From Euzebya pacifica (lineage in GTDB: Bacteria; Actinomycetota; Nitriliruptoria; Euzebyales; Euzebyaceae), in assembly GCF_003344865.1 (NCBI RefSeq), contig NZ_CP031165.1, positions 2,485,910-2,549,909 of the forward strand: a stretch of 64,000 nt of DNA, read 5' to 3'. Below, one piece after another: positions 6,905 to 14,824 of this stretch. The notes below the pieces were generated by a model. It made no database searches, was not told where the DNA came from, and worked only from the letters and a program-made list of their open reading frames with translations. A program made the position numbers and the translations under genes. Each line of letters opens with the position of its first letter. Position 1 is the stretch's first letter.

Positions 6905-8584
6905 TCAGGCGCCCTCGGCGACGGTGACCAGCAGCGTCATCCAGCCGGACGCGCCGTTGGGGAACGGCGGCTGACGCTCCTCGGTCTGCACCTCGCCGTT
7001 GGCGTTCGTGGCGCGGACCGTCAGCCGGTGCGACCCCGGGGTGGCGTCGGACCAGGCCCAGCGCCACTGACGCCACGTGTCGGCGTTGGCCTCCAGGGCG
7101 AGCTCCGCCTCGTTCCACTCGCCGTCGTCGACGCGGATCTCGACCTTCTGGATGCCGACCGTCTGGTCCCAGGCAACACCGGCGACGACGACCTCGCCGG
7201 GCGCAACACGCTCCAGCGGGGCAGGCACGTCGATGCGGGACTGCGTCTTGATGGGGGCTCGTTCGTCCCAGCCCCGCTGCACCCAGTACATGTCGAAGTC
7301 GGCGAAGGTGGTCAGCTCGATCTCGGTCAACCACTTGGTGGCCGAGACGTAGCCGTAGATGCCGGGCACGACCAGACGCGCCGGGAACCCGCGCTCGGCG
7401 GGCAGCGGCTGGCCGTTCATCAGCAGTGCGACGATGGCGTTGCGGCCGTCGGTGGCGACGTCGACGGGGAACCCGCCGGTCCAGTCGTCGACCGAGCGGC
7501 CGACGACCTGGTCGGCACCGGCCTGCACACCGGCTTCCTCCAGCAGGTTGGCCAGCGGCACGCCGGTCCAGCGGGCGCTGGACACCAGGTCGCCACCGAC
7601 CTCGTTGGACACACAGGTGAGGGTGATGTCGGCTTCCATCAGGTCGGGGCGGCGCAGCAGCTCCTCGTAGCCGAACTCCAGCTCCTGGTCGACCATGCCG
7701 TGGATCCGCAGCGACCAGCCGTCGGGGTCCACCCGCGGGACCACCAGGGCGGCATCGACCCGGTAGAACTCGTCCTCGGGTGTGACGAAGGGGGCGAGGC
7801 CGTCGATGCCGAAGTCCACGCCGTCGGGCAGCGGCGGCAGCGGGCTGTCGACCTGTCCGAGCGCGCGTTCGGTCGCGCTGCCGACGGCGTCGGGGCTGGC
7901 CGACGTGGCGCCGGCGATCTCGCTGGCGATCGATGCCCGGGCGGCCTCGACGGCCTGACCCTGGCGGCCGGCCAGCGTGCGACCACCGATGGCCGCCGCA
8001 GCTGACGCCAGGGCGACGCTGCCGGCAAGGCCCAGGAAGACCCGACGGTCGGCGGCACCGGCGCGCATGCCGTTGGACCGGTTCTCGGTGCCGGTGCTCG
8101 CAGACGGCTGGTCCCCGGTCGGGTCGTCGGTCGCCGGTGCGGGGTCGGTGGACGCTGCCGCAGCCTTCCGCACGAGGAGGCCGAGCAGGGCCACGCCGAC
8201 CACGGCCGTGACCACGCTCGGCACGCCGTCGGTGATCGAGGTCTGGAACGCGGTCGCCGCGATCCCGACCAGGCCGAGTGCGACGACGCCCGCCGCTGCG
8301 ATGCGGAAGCGGGTCCGGGCAAGCGCACCGAGCACCCCACCGAGGATCAGCACGAGGGCGAGGGTGCCGCCGATCAGCGCCGGCTTGTCGTTGCTGCCGA
8401 GGTTCTCGATGGCCCAGCGCTCGACCGGGCCGGGAACGAGGTCGATCACCGACAGCCCCACCGCCTCGACGGGCGAGGTCCAGCCCGGGACGATCCCCGC
8501 GGCCAGCTCACCGGCGGCAAGGGCCGCGACGGTGGCGAGCAGCCCGGAGAGGACGGCGGAACGGCGTGGGGTCAGGAGGCGCAT
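6905..8584 (-). CDS. Membrane-anchored sulfite-oxidase-type molybdopterin oxidoreductase
   Basis: About 559 residues. The first ~140 contain four hydrophobic segments, then a Ser/Thr/Pro linker and a further hydrophobic stretch at ~185-205. From about 270 to 430 is the oxidoreductase molybdopterin domain, with Cys 324 in TLTCVSNEVGGDL as the expected molybdenum ligand and PGIYGYVSATKWLTEIEL near its end. A Mo-co dimerisation-type beta domain closes the protein (~445-555). The catalytic part therefore faces the cell exterior. I chose the ATG at 8584, preceded by GGTGGG; an in-frame GTG at 8593 is possible. The natural electron donor is unknown. A fasciclin lipoprotein gene follows directly. 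Confidence 0.87.
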   Translation of the reverse strand: MRLLTPRRSAVLSGLLATVAALAAGELAAGIVPGWTSPVEAVGLSVIDLVPGPVERWAIENLGSNDKPALIGGTLALVLILGGVLGALARTRFRIAAAGVVALGLVGIAATAFQTSITDGVPSVVTAVVGVALLGLLVRKAAAASTDPAPATDDPTGDQPSASTGTENRSNGMRAGAADRRVFLGLAGSVALASAAAAIGGRTLAGRQGQAVEAARASIASEIAGATSASPDAVGSATERALGQVDSPLPPLPDGVDFGIDGLAPFVTPEDEFYRVDAALVVPRVDPDGWSLRIHGMVDQELEFGYEELLRRPDLMEADITLTCVSNEVGGDLVSSARWTGVPLANLLEEAGVQAGADQVVGRSVDDWTGGFPVDVATDGRNAIVALLMNGQPLPAERGFPARLVVPGIYGYVSATKWLTEIELTTFADFDMYWVQRGWDERAPIKTQSRIDVPAPLERVAPGEVVVAGVAWDQTVGIQKVEIRVDDGEWNEAELALEANADTWRQWRWAWSDATPGSHRLTVRATNANGEVQTEERQPPFPNGASGWMTLLVTVAEGA

Positions 8585-8662
8585 GTCACCCACCAGTTCG
8601 TCGCCGACCGTCGCCCGGATGGCCGTCGGCTCAGAACCGGGCGCGACGAACGCTGCTGGGAC

Positions 8663-9499
8663 TCAGAGCTCGTCGATGGCCCAGTCCAGCGCGGTCCGGG
8701 CGAGGGCCGCCTGGGTGGCCCGCACGGCCGCGCCCCCGGGTCCAGGCCAAGCCGGCCTGGCCGCCGCGGCGAGCAGCAGGCCAGCGGTCTTGGCCAGCCA
8801 GCCACCGACGTCGTCGACCGGCGGCACCTCGCGACGTCGGTCGGTGTGGGCCACGTCGACGGCGATCGACAGTCGGTCCACGTCGGCGTTGCCCACGAAC
8901 GCGTCGGACCAGTCCACGATCGTGACCCGTCGTCCGGCGGCGTGGACGTTGCCGCTGCCGAGGTCGCCGTGGACCAGCGACTGCCCCGCGATGGACACCC
9001 GGCTGGCCGCCTCCTGCAGCGCCGCGTGGTGGCCGCGTGTGTCCTCGGTCGTGATCAGCCCCTGCCACGGGTCGACGTCGGCGACCGTTGGCAGCCAGGG
9101 CGGTGGGGTCAACGCCGACAGCGACGCGACCGCCGCCCACACGGGCTTCATCCGCGACGGCCACGGCGGCGTCCAGCCGTCGTCGTCCAGGCGGGCCTGG
9201 ACCATCCACGGGACCTCGTCGGTCGGATCCCCGGCCAGCACGCTCGGCAGCGACCGGTGCTCCAGGGTCATCAGCAACGCAACCTCGGCAGCCACGGCCT
9301 CGCCGGCTTCGGGCGACCCGTCGCTGGCCTTGACGAACACCGGGCCGACCCCGGCGATGCCGGCCACCATGCGCACGCCCGGTGCGGTGCCGTCGATCGC
9401 CCGGATGTCGCCGCCCAGCGGGCCGATCTCGGCCTCGATGCGCTGCAGGACACGGTGCAGCGCTTCCCTGCGGACGGCGTCGGCTGGCTCAGCAGGCAT
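8663..9499 (-). CDS. Aminoglycoside phosphotransferase/choline-kinase-like protein
   Basis: A 278-residue cytoplasmic protein of the protein-kinase-like APH fold. LVHGDLGSGNVHAAG carries the catalytic aspartate (Brenner-type motif) and VTIVDWSDAFVG the metal-binding aspartate. VGPVFVKAS near residue 55 supplies the ATP-site lysine. The ATG at 9499 overlaps the end of the upstream Ser/Thr kinase gene by 11 nt, so the two genes form an operon. The substrate cannot be predicted; with no resistance genes around it, a housekeeping small-molecule kinase is more likely than antibiotic resistance. Confidence 0.75.
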   Translation of the reverse strand: MPAEPADAVRREALHRVLQRIEAEIGPLGGDIRAIDGTAPGVRMVAGIAGVGPVFVKASDGSPEAGEAVAAEVALLMTLEHRSLPSVLAGDPTDEVPWMVQARLDDDGWTPPWPSRMKPVWAAVASLSALTPPPWLPTVADVDPWQGLITTEDTRGHHAALQEAASRVSIAGQSLVHGDLGSGNVHAAGRRVTIVDWSDAFVGNADVDRLSIAVDVAHTDRRREVPPVDDVGGWLAKTAGLLLAAAARPAWPGPGGAAVRATQAALARTALDWAIDEL

Positions 9500-11375
9500 A
9501 GGGGCTCCCGTCCAGCGCGTCGACGTCGTCGACCAACCAGCGGCCGTCGACCTCGACCATCCGCCAGCGGAGCCGCCAGTCCGAGCAGGTCTGCCCGTCA
9601 GGACCCAGCTCGGCGGCCTGCAGCGACCGGAACGTGATCGTCGTGTCGACCCCGTTGCCCGTCGACGCGACCGCCTCGACGGCAGGGGAGAGGATCGTGC
9701 TGGTCTGGTTGCCGTCGCTGAACTGCGTGAAGCCGACCTGCTGCTGCAGGCCGACCGTGTAGGCGTCGAACGCCAGCCCGTAGTCGCCCAGGTTGATGCC
9801 GTCGTGCCACTGCTGGAGGGTCGCGGCGACGGCCGGTCCCTGCGGATGGTCGACCAGCAGCGCCACATCGGGCGCGGGGGGTGGCGGTGGCGCGGGAGGA
9901 ACCGTGGGCGGCACCGTCGGTTCGCCCGTGGGGCCCGGTGGCGGCGGGGCCGGGGGGATCGTCGGGGCGGACGTGGCGACCGGTTCCAGGGTCGGCCCGG
10001 GGTCGGGGTCGGGGTCGTCGGAGGGGCCGGGATCGGTCGTGGTCGCGACGTCGGATGGATCGGTCACCGCGACCTCGGTGTCGTCCCCGCCCAGCTGCAG
10101 CCAGGCGAACACGCCGCCGGCCAGGACGACGATCCCGACGAGCACGCCGATCACGATCGCCCCGGCCGTCGACCGTCCGCGTGTGGGCTGCTCTGGGGGC
10201 GGGACGTAGCCGGAGGCAGCCTGCGACGGGTAGGGGCCGGCGTATCCAGCGGCGGCGGGCTGGGCGGGCCACGACTGCGTCGGCGTCCGCTGGTCCGCGG
10301 ACGCGGTGATGCCATCCCGGTCCAGGGGAGTGGTGGGCGCGAACGACGGCTCGGACGCCAGCGGGGCCGTCGGGACGTCGGCAGGGGAGGGCTCGCCTGA
10401 CCCGGCCCCGGCCGGCCCCACGGCGGGTTCGTCGGTGTGCAGCGGGGTGCCCAGGACCAGGCCGGGGAGCGCCAGCGTGCGCTCGGCCTCGCGGCCGGCG
10501 TCCAGCGCCTCCGGCAGCGTCATCCGCGAGGGCGCCACCCCGGTGGCGCGCTGGGCGTCCTGCAGCTGCTGGCCGAACGCGATCGCGTTGGGCGTGCGCA
10601 ACGCCGGGTCCTTGGCCAACGCCCGGTCGATCGCCTCCGCCAGCGGCTGGGGGACCCCGTTGTCGACCAGGTCGGGCGGTTCCTCGCGAACCATGCGCGC
10701 GATGACCTGTGCGACCGACTCGTCCCCCGGCCGCACGAACGGGGGGTGGCCCACGAGCAGCGCGAAGAGGGTTGCGGCGAGGGCGAAGACGTCGGTCCGC
10801 TCGTCGGGGCGGGCCCCGTCGAGGACCTCCGGTGGCGAGAAGGCCACCGTCATCGTCATCTGTCCGGTGCTGGTCAGCGTGGCGGTGTCCGGGCCGGTCA
10901 CCGACGCGATGCCGAAGTCGGTCAGTACCGGCGAGCCGAAGTCGTCCAGCAGCACGTTGTCCGGCTTGACGTCGCGATGGATGATCCCTGCCGCATGCGC
11001 GGTCGCCAACGCCCCCGCGAGGCTGACCCCGATGTTTGCCACGTCCTGCCACGGCAGCGGCCCGGACGCCTCGAGGCGGTCCCCGAGCGACCCTCGCTCG
11101 TGGAAGGCCATCACCAGGTACGGGCGGTTGTCCTCGGTGAACCCGGCCTGGTGCAGCGTGACGATGTGCGGGTGGCTCGACAGCTGACCGGTCGTGGCGG
11201 TCTCTCGCTCGAACCGGCGGCGTGCCCGGTCGTCCAGCCGGCTCGACGCCCCGGTCAGGACCTTGATGGCGACGTCCCGTCCGAAGCCCTGCTGCGGTGC
11301 CCGGTAGACCACGCCGAATCCGCCTCGACCGATCTCGGTCAGGTCGTCGAACCCGGGCACACTGGTGGCGGACAT
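9489..11375 (-). CDS. Receptor-type serine/threonine protein kinase
   Basis: A 628-residue Hanks-type kinase. Residues ~8-265 hold the kinase domain: glycine loop IGRGGFGVVYRA, DVAIKVLTG lysine, HRDVKPDNVLLDD catalytic loop and LTDFGIASV. A Pro/Ala-rich juxtamembrane region, one membrane segment (IVIGVLVGIVVLAGGVFAW, ~430-450) and a Thr/Pro-rich stalk follow. A C-terminal extracytoplasmic domain (~520-628) looks like an NTF2/SnoaL-type fold (VAATLQQWHDGINLGDYGLA). No PASTA repeats are present, so it is not a PknB orthologue. The start ATG has TAGCCT 8 nt upstream and no Shine-Dalgarno. It shares a 116-nt divergent intergenic region with RNase Z. Confidence 0.92.
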   Translation of the reverse strand: MSATSVPGFDDLTEIGRGGFGVVYRAPQQGFGRDVAIKVLTGASSRLDDRARRRFERETATTGQLSSHPHIVTLHQAGFTEDNRPYLVMAFHERGSLGDRLEASGPLPWQDVANIGVSLAGALATAHAAGIIHRDVKPDNVLLDDFGSPVLTDFGIASVTGPDTATLTSTGQMTMTVAFSPPEVLDGARPDERTDVFALAATLFALLVGHPPFVRPGDESVAQVIARMVREEPPDLVDNGVPQPLAEAIDRALAKDPALRTPNAIAFGQQLQDAQRATGVAPSRMTLPEALDAGREAERTLALPGLVLGTPLHTDEPAVGPAGAGSGEPSPADVPTAPLASEPSFAPTTPLDRDGITASADQRTPTQSWPAQPAAAGYAGPYPSQAASGYVPPPEQPTRGRSTAGAIVIGVLVGIVVLAGGVFAWLQLGGDDTEVAVTDPSDVATTTDPGPSDDPDPDPGPTLEPVATSAPTIPPAPPPPGPTGEPTVPPTVPPAPPPPPAPDVALLVDHPQGPAVAATLQQWHDGINLGDYGLAFDAYTVGLQQQVGFTQFSDGNQTSTILSPAVEAVASTGNGVDTTITFRSLQAAELGPDGQTCSDWRLRWRMVEVDGRWLVDDVDALDGSPYAC

Positions 11376-11383
11376 CGAGCAGA

Positions 11384-11389
11384 AGGCTA
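11384..11389 (-). promoter_or_regulatory. -10 element, probable leaderless promoter of the kinase gene
   Basis: On the minus strand TAGCCT is followed by 8 nt and the ATG at 11375; no Shine-Dalgarno sequence is seen. Confidence 0.5.
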
Positions 11390-11478
11390 GAGGCCACGAC
11401 CCGCCCACGGGTACTCGTGACTCGACCGGCGTCGCTTCGTAAGGAACGTCCTGCGGTCGGCACCCGCCCCTGTGGGTC

Positions 11479-11484
11479 TACGGT
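11479..11484 (+). promoter_or_regulatory. -10 element, probable leaderless promoter of rnz
   Basis: TACGGT followed by 7 nt (TGTCCAG) and the ATG at 11492, without a Shine-Dalgarno sequence. Confidence 0.55.
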
Positions 11485-11491
11485 TGTCCAG

Positions 11492-12427
11492 ATGACGCGC
11501 GAACTCGTCGTCCTCGGGACGGCCAGCCAAGCACCCACCCGTGACCGGAACCACAACGGCTACCTGTTGCGCTGGGACGACCTCGGGCTGCTGTTCGACC
11601 CCGGCGAGGGCACGCAGCGACAGATGCTGCTGGCCGACGTGCGGACCTCCATGATCAGCCATGTCCTCATCACCCACGAGCACGGGGACCACTGCCTCGG
11701 ACTGCCCGGGGTCATGCAGCGGATGGTCCTCGAGCAACGCCGCGATCCGGTGGTGCTCGTCTACCCCCAGGCGGCCGAGCCGTACATCGACCGTCTGCTC
11801 GGGGTCGGGCAGTACGACGGCGGCCCGGACATCCTCCGCGTGGCCGTCCCCGACGAGGGCGCCGTGCTGGGCCTGGGTGAGGACCGCAGCCTCGTCGCCG
11901 CGCCGCTGGACCATCGGGTCCCCGCGATCGGCTACCGGCTGGAGGAGCCGACGACCACCCGGTTCGTGCCCGCGCTGCTGGAACGCGCCGGGCTGTCGGG
12001 ACCGATCGTCGGACGGCTCCGGTCGGAGGGCCACGTGGACCTCGACGGGCGGGTCGTCGAGCTCGCGGACGTCAGCGAGTCCGTGGACGGGCAGTCGATG
12101 GCGTTCGTCATGGACACTCGGGTCTGCGAGTCGGCCGCCGAGCTGCTGGACGGGGTCGACCTCGGCGTGGTCGAGGCCACGTTCCGCATGGGGGACGAGG
12201 ACCTGGCCGAGCGGTACGGCCACATGACGGCGGACCAGGCCGGCCGGCTGGCCGCCGATGCGCGGGTGCGGCGGCTGGTCGTCACGCACTTCTCCCAGCG
12301 ATATCCCGACACCGAGGGCTTCGCCGTCGAGGCCGCCCGGCACCACCCCGACGTCGTCGCCGCCGTGGACCTGAGCCGGATCGCGGTGCCCGAACGAGCC
12401 GACACCGTGACCCGGGCGCCGGCCTGA
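11492..12427 (+). CDS. rnz: Ribonuclease Z (tRNA 3' endonuclease)
   Basis: A 311-residue metallo-beta-lactamase-fold enzyme that cuts the 3' trailer of tRNA precursors lacking an encoded CCA. The zinc motif is THEHGDHCLGLPG (HxHxDH, about residues 60-67), with VLGTASQAPTRDRN at the N-terminus, a late HMTADQAGRLA histidine and VVTHFSQRY near the end. Length fits bacterial RNase Z. The reading frame is open further upstream, but the ATG at 11492 lies 7 nt behind a TACGGT hexamer and begins the conserved region. The stop overlaps the start of the next gene (TGATG). The tRNA-Val at 51593 lacks a complete encoded CCA, so it would be a substrate. Confidence 0.92.
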   Translation: MTRELVVLGTASQAPTRDRNHNGYLLRWDDLGLLFDPGEGTQRQMLLADVRTSMISHVLITHEHGDHCLGLPGVMQRMVLEQRRDPVVLVYPQAAEPYIDRLLGVGQYDGGPDILRVAVPDEGAVLGLGEDRSLVAAPLDHRVPAIGYRLEEPTTTRFVPALLERAGLSGPIVGRLRSEGHVDLDGRVVELADVSESVDGQSMAFVMDTRVCESAAELLDGVDLGVVEATFRMGDEDLAERYGHMTADQAGRLAADARVRRLVVTHFSQRYPDTEGFAVEAARHHPDVVAAVDLSRIAVPERADTVTRAPA

Positions 12428-14013
12428 TGCGGCCGGCCCCGAGCAGCTCCCACCGGGTCCGGTCCCACACGAGCCCGGCGGGCCTGTCCACGATCGTGCT
12501 CGTGCTCGGCCTCCTCCTGGGAGGGGGACACGTCCTGGCCGCGGTCCAGCCCGGCGGCGGCGTCGACGCCCCGGATCAGCTCGTGGGACGGTTCGACGGT
12601 GTCAACCGGGCCGACACCGCCGCACGGGCTGCGCTGGACGGGTGGGGGACACGCGACCGGGTCGTGCTGGTCGACGGCGCCACCTGGACCGACGCGCTGG
12701 TCGGTGCCCACTTGGCCGCCCGGCTGGACGTGCCCGTCCTCGTGTCCGGGCCGTCGGTGCCCAGCGAGACGCTGTCGACGGTCGAACGGATGGGGGTCGA
12801 GGACGTCGTGGCGGTCGGCGCCGTCGCCGTGCCCGACGGGACGGCCGTCCAGCGCCTGACCGCCGCCGACCCGGTTGCGCTGGCGGTCGCCGCCCTGGAC
12901 CTGGTCCCGTCCGTTGCGGGCCAGCCGCTGGTGCTCGTCAGCGCGGCCGGCTTCGCCGATGCGCTTGCCGCAGCCAACCTGGCCCCTGCGGGACTCCTGC
13001 TGACCGAACCGGATCGGCTGGCCCCCGCCGCCGCCGAGGCGATCCGGCGCCACGAACCCTCCACGGTCGTGCTGGTGGGCGGCACCGCGGCGCTGTCGGA
13101 TCAAGTGGCCGATGACGTCCGCGCCCTCGGGGTCGCGGTGCAACGGGTGGCAGGGCCGACTCGGGTCGACACGGCCCTGGCCGCGCACCGACCCGGTTCC
13201 GACGTGGTCGTGGTCGCCAGCGCCGACGGGTTCGCCGACGCCGTCGCGATGGTCCCGTGGGCGGCCCGTCGCACCGCCGGCCTGCTGCTGACCCCGCACG
13301 ACGAGCTGCCCAGCCACGTCGACGTCGCGTTGCGCGAGGGCGCCACCGCCTCGATCGTCATCGCCGGAGGCACCGCCGTCGTGGGGAACTTCGTGGACCG
13401 TCAGGCCGCGGCGGCCGTGACCGACCAGCCCCCGCCCGGGTTCGTCGGTGCGGTCCGGGCGCTGACACAGGAGGAGCAGACCGCGATGACGGGGGTCAGC
13501 TGGCACGAGGGGTGTCCGGTCCCGCTGCAGGACCTGGTGGTCGTCGACCTTGCCCACTGGGACGCGGACGGCAACGTCGTCGACGACGGCCTGCTGGTGG
13601 TCCACCACGAGGTCGGCGCCGACGTCCTCGGGGTCATGGCGACCGCCTTCGACGCCCGCTTCCCCCTCACCCGCGTGCGGCCCGTCCGCGAGTACGGCGG
13701 CGACGACGACGCGTCGATGGCTGCGGACAACACCTCGGCGTTCAACTGCCGGGTGGTCGCCGGCACCTCGACGTGGTCAACGCATTCGTGGGGCACGGCA
13801 GTCGACATCAACCCCGTGGAGAACCCCTGGGTGCGTGGGGAGGCTGTCGAACCGCCCGCCGGTCGGGACTGGCTGGACCGGGCCGACGTGCGACCGGGCA
13901 TGGTGGTGGAGGGCGGGCCGATCGTCGCCGCGTTCGATGCCCTCGGATGGGGCTGGGGCGGCCGCTGGTCCAGCAGCCGCGACTACCAGCACTTCAGCCG
14001 GTCGGGGCGGTGA
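12427..14013 (+). CDS. CWB2-repeat protein with M15-type peptidase domain
   Basis: A 528-residue exported protein. A signal anchor at ~20-40 (TIVLVLGLLLGGGHVLA) is followed by three CWB2 repeats (~50-340; marks FADALAAANLAP, TVVLVGGTAALSDQV, RVAGPTRVDTAL). A C-terminal M15 peptidase domain (~345-528) has the zinc-ligand pattern WSTHSWGTAVDINP (HxxxxxxD) and YQHFS (final His). M15 enzymes of this subgroup (VanY and L-alanyl-D-glutamate peptidases) cut peptidoglycan stem peptides. CWB2 modules at the N-terminal side are unusual, because they are more often C-terminal. It overlaps the rnz stop by one nt and converges with the YczE-type gene (20-nt overlap). A second M15 protein lies at 14825. 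Confidence 0.9.
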   Translation: MRPAPSSSHRVRSHTSPAGLSTIVLVLGLLLGGGHVLAAVQPGGGVDAPDQLVGRFDGVNRADTAARAALDGWGTRDRVVLVDGATWTDALVGAHLAARLDVPVLVSGPSVPSETLSTVERMGVEDVVAVGAVAVPDGTAVQRLTAADPVALAVAALDLVPSVAGQPLVLVSAAGFADALAAANLAPAGLLLTEPDRLAPAAAEAIRRHEPSTVVLVGGTAALSDQVADDVRALGVAVQRVAGPTRVDTALAAHRPGSDVVVVASADGFADAVAMVPWAARRTAGLLLTPHDELPSHVDVALREGATASIVIAGGTAVVGNFVDRQAAAAVTDQPPPGFVGAVRALTQEEQTAMTGVSWHEGCPVPLQDLVVVDLAHWDADGNVVDDGLLVVHHEVGADVLGVMATAFDARFPLTRVRPVREYGGDDDASMAADNTSAFNCRVVAGTSTWSTHSWGTAVDINPVENPWVRGEAVEPPAGRDWLDRADVRPGMVVEGGPIVAAFDALGWGWGGRWSSSRDYQHFSRSGR

Positions 14014-14761
14014 CCCCGGGGGGTCGACGCAGGCCGCCCTCGCGGACCCGTCGATCCAGCGCGATGCCCATCTGGACGGCCGGCCCGATCAGCAGCGCGA
14101 AGGCCACCGTGCCCACCCCGAACGTGCCGCCGAGGAACCACCCTGCGGTCAACGCCGTCAGCTCGATGGCGCCCCGGACCACACCGACGGGCAGACCGGT
14201 GCGGTCGTGGAGGCCCGTCATCAGCCCGTCACGTGGACCGGGGCCGTGCGCAGTGCCCAGGTACAGGCCGCTGCCCAGCCCGATCAGCGCCAGGCCGGCG
14301 AGCAGCACCCCGATCCGGCCGCCGATGGGGGCGATCTCGGGGACCATCAGCAGCGTCGCATCGATGGCGACACCGATGACGACGATGTTCAGCAGCGTGC
14401 CGAGGCCCAGCCGTGTCCGCAGCGGGATCCAGATCAGCAGCAGGAAGAACCCGATCACGATGCTGGCCACGCCGATCGACAGCGGCGTGTGGATGCTGAC
14501 GCCCTCGGCGAAGACCGTCCAGGGCGAGTTGCCGAGGTCGGACCGCACGATCAGCGCATCGCCCGTGCCGAAGATCCACAGCCCCACGACGAGCCGGGCG
14601 AGGCGAGCGGGAGAGGTGCGCCAGGCCGACAGCACCGTCGGGTCCTGACGGGCCACGGACGGGGCCGAGCGGTCGGTGGTGTCCACGTCGACGGGCGGTA
14701 CGGCGGCGGCGGTCCGTGGGTCCGGCGCGGAGGGCCGGGTGCCGAGGGAGAAACGGCTCAT
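13994..14761 (-). CDS. YczE/YitT-type integral membrane protein
   Basis: A 255-residue protein. After a hydrophilic N-terminus of ~50 residues come five to six hydrophobic segments, among them LVVGLWIFGTGDALIV, IVIGFFLLLIWIPL, LLNIVVIGVAIDATLL and IGVLLAGLALIGLGSGLYLG. The pattern DLGNSPWTVFAEG and GPGPRDGLMTG matches the YczE/YyaS/YitT family of uncharacterised membrane proteins, some of which sit beside regulators or transporters. The start is the ATG at 14761; TATCGT lies 9 nt upstream on the minus strand. It diverges from the M15 lipoprotein gene with only 63 nt between the starts. Confidence 0.8.
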   Translation of the reverse strand: MSRFSLGTRPSAPDPRTAAAVPPVDVDTTDRSAPSVARQDPTVLSAWRTSPARLARLVVGLWIFGTGDALIVRSDLGNSPWTVFAEGVSIHTPLSIGVASIVIGFFLLLIWIPLRTRLGLGTLLNIVVIGVAIDATLLMVPEIAPIGGRIGVLLAGLALIGLGSGLYLGTAHGPGPRDGLMTGLHDRTGLPVGVVRGAIELTALTAGWFLGGTFGVGTVAFALLIGPAVQMGIALDRRVREGGLRRPPGVTAPTG

Positions 14762-14811
14762 CGTTGCATGACGATACCGGCGGGTCGGCCGCCACTTCAC
14801 CGGCCACTCGG

Positions 14812-14817
14812 TACCGT
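14812..14817 (+). promoter_or_regulatory. -10 element, probable leaderless promoter of the M15 lipoprotein
   Basis: TACCGT, then 7 nt (CGATGGG), then the GTG at 14825. An overlapping ATG at 14820 is out of frame and hits a stop at once, so the -10 spacing decides the start. Confidence 0.5.
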
Positions 14818-14824
14818 CGATGGG

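Noticed and set aside
4721-8005. A 1094-codon plus-strand open frame
   Set aside because: It is antisense to the DUF1611, fasciclin and molybdoenzyme genes. Its translation is Gly/Arg/His/Asp-rich without domains, while the opposite strand reads clear families.
8663-9499. Antibiotic-resistance aminoglycoside phosphotransferase
   Set aside because: The APH fold is clear, but the sequence does not show a recognised resistance subfamily, and it sits in an operon with a housekeeping-type Ser/Thr kinase.
9489-11375. PknB-type kinase with PASTA domains
   Set aside because: The extracytoplasmic part has an NTF2/SnoaL-like pattern and is too short for PASTA repeats.
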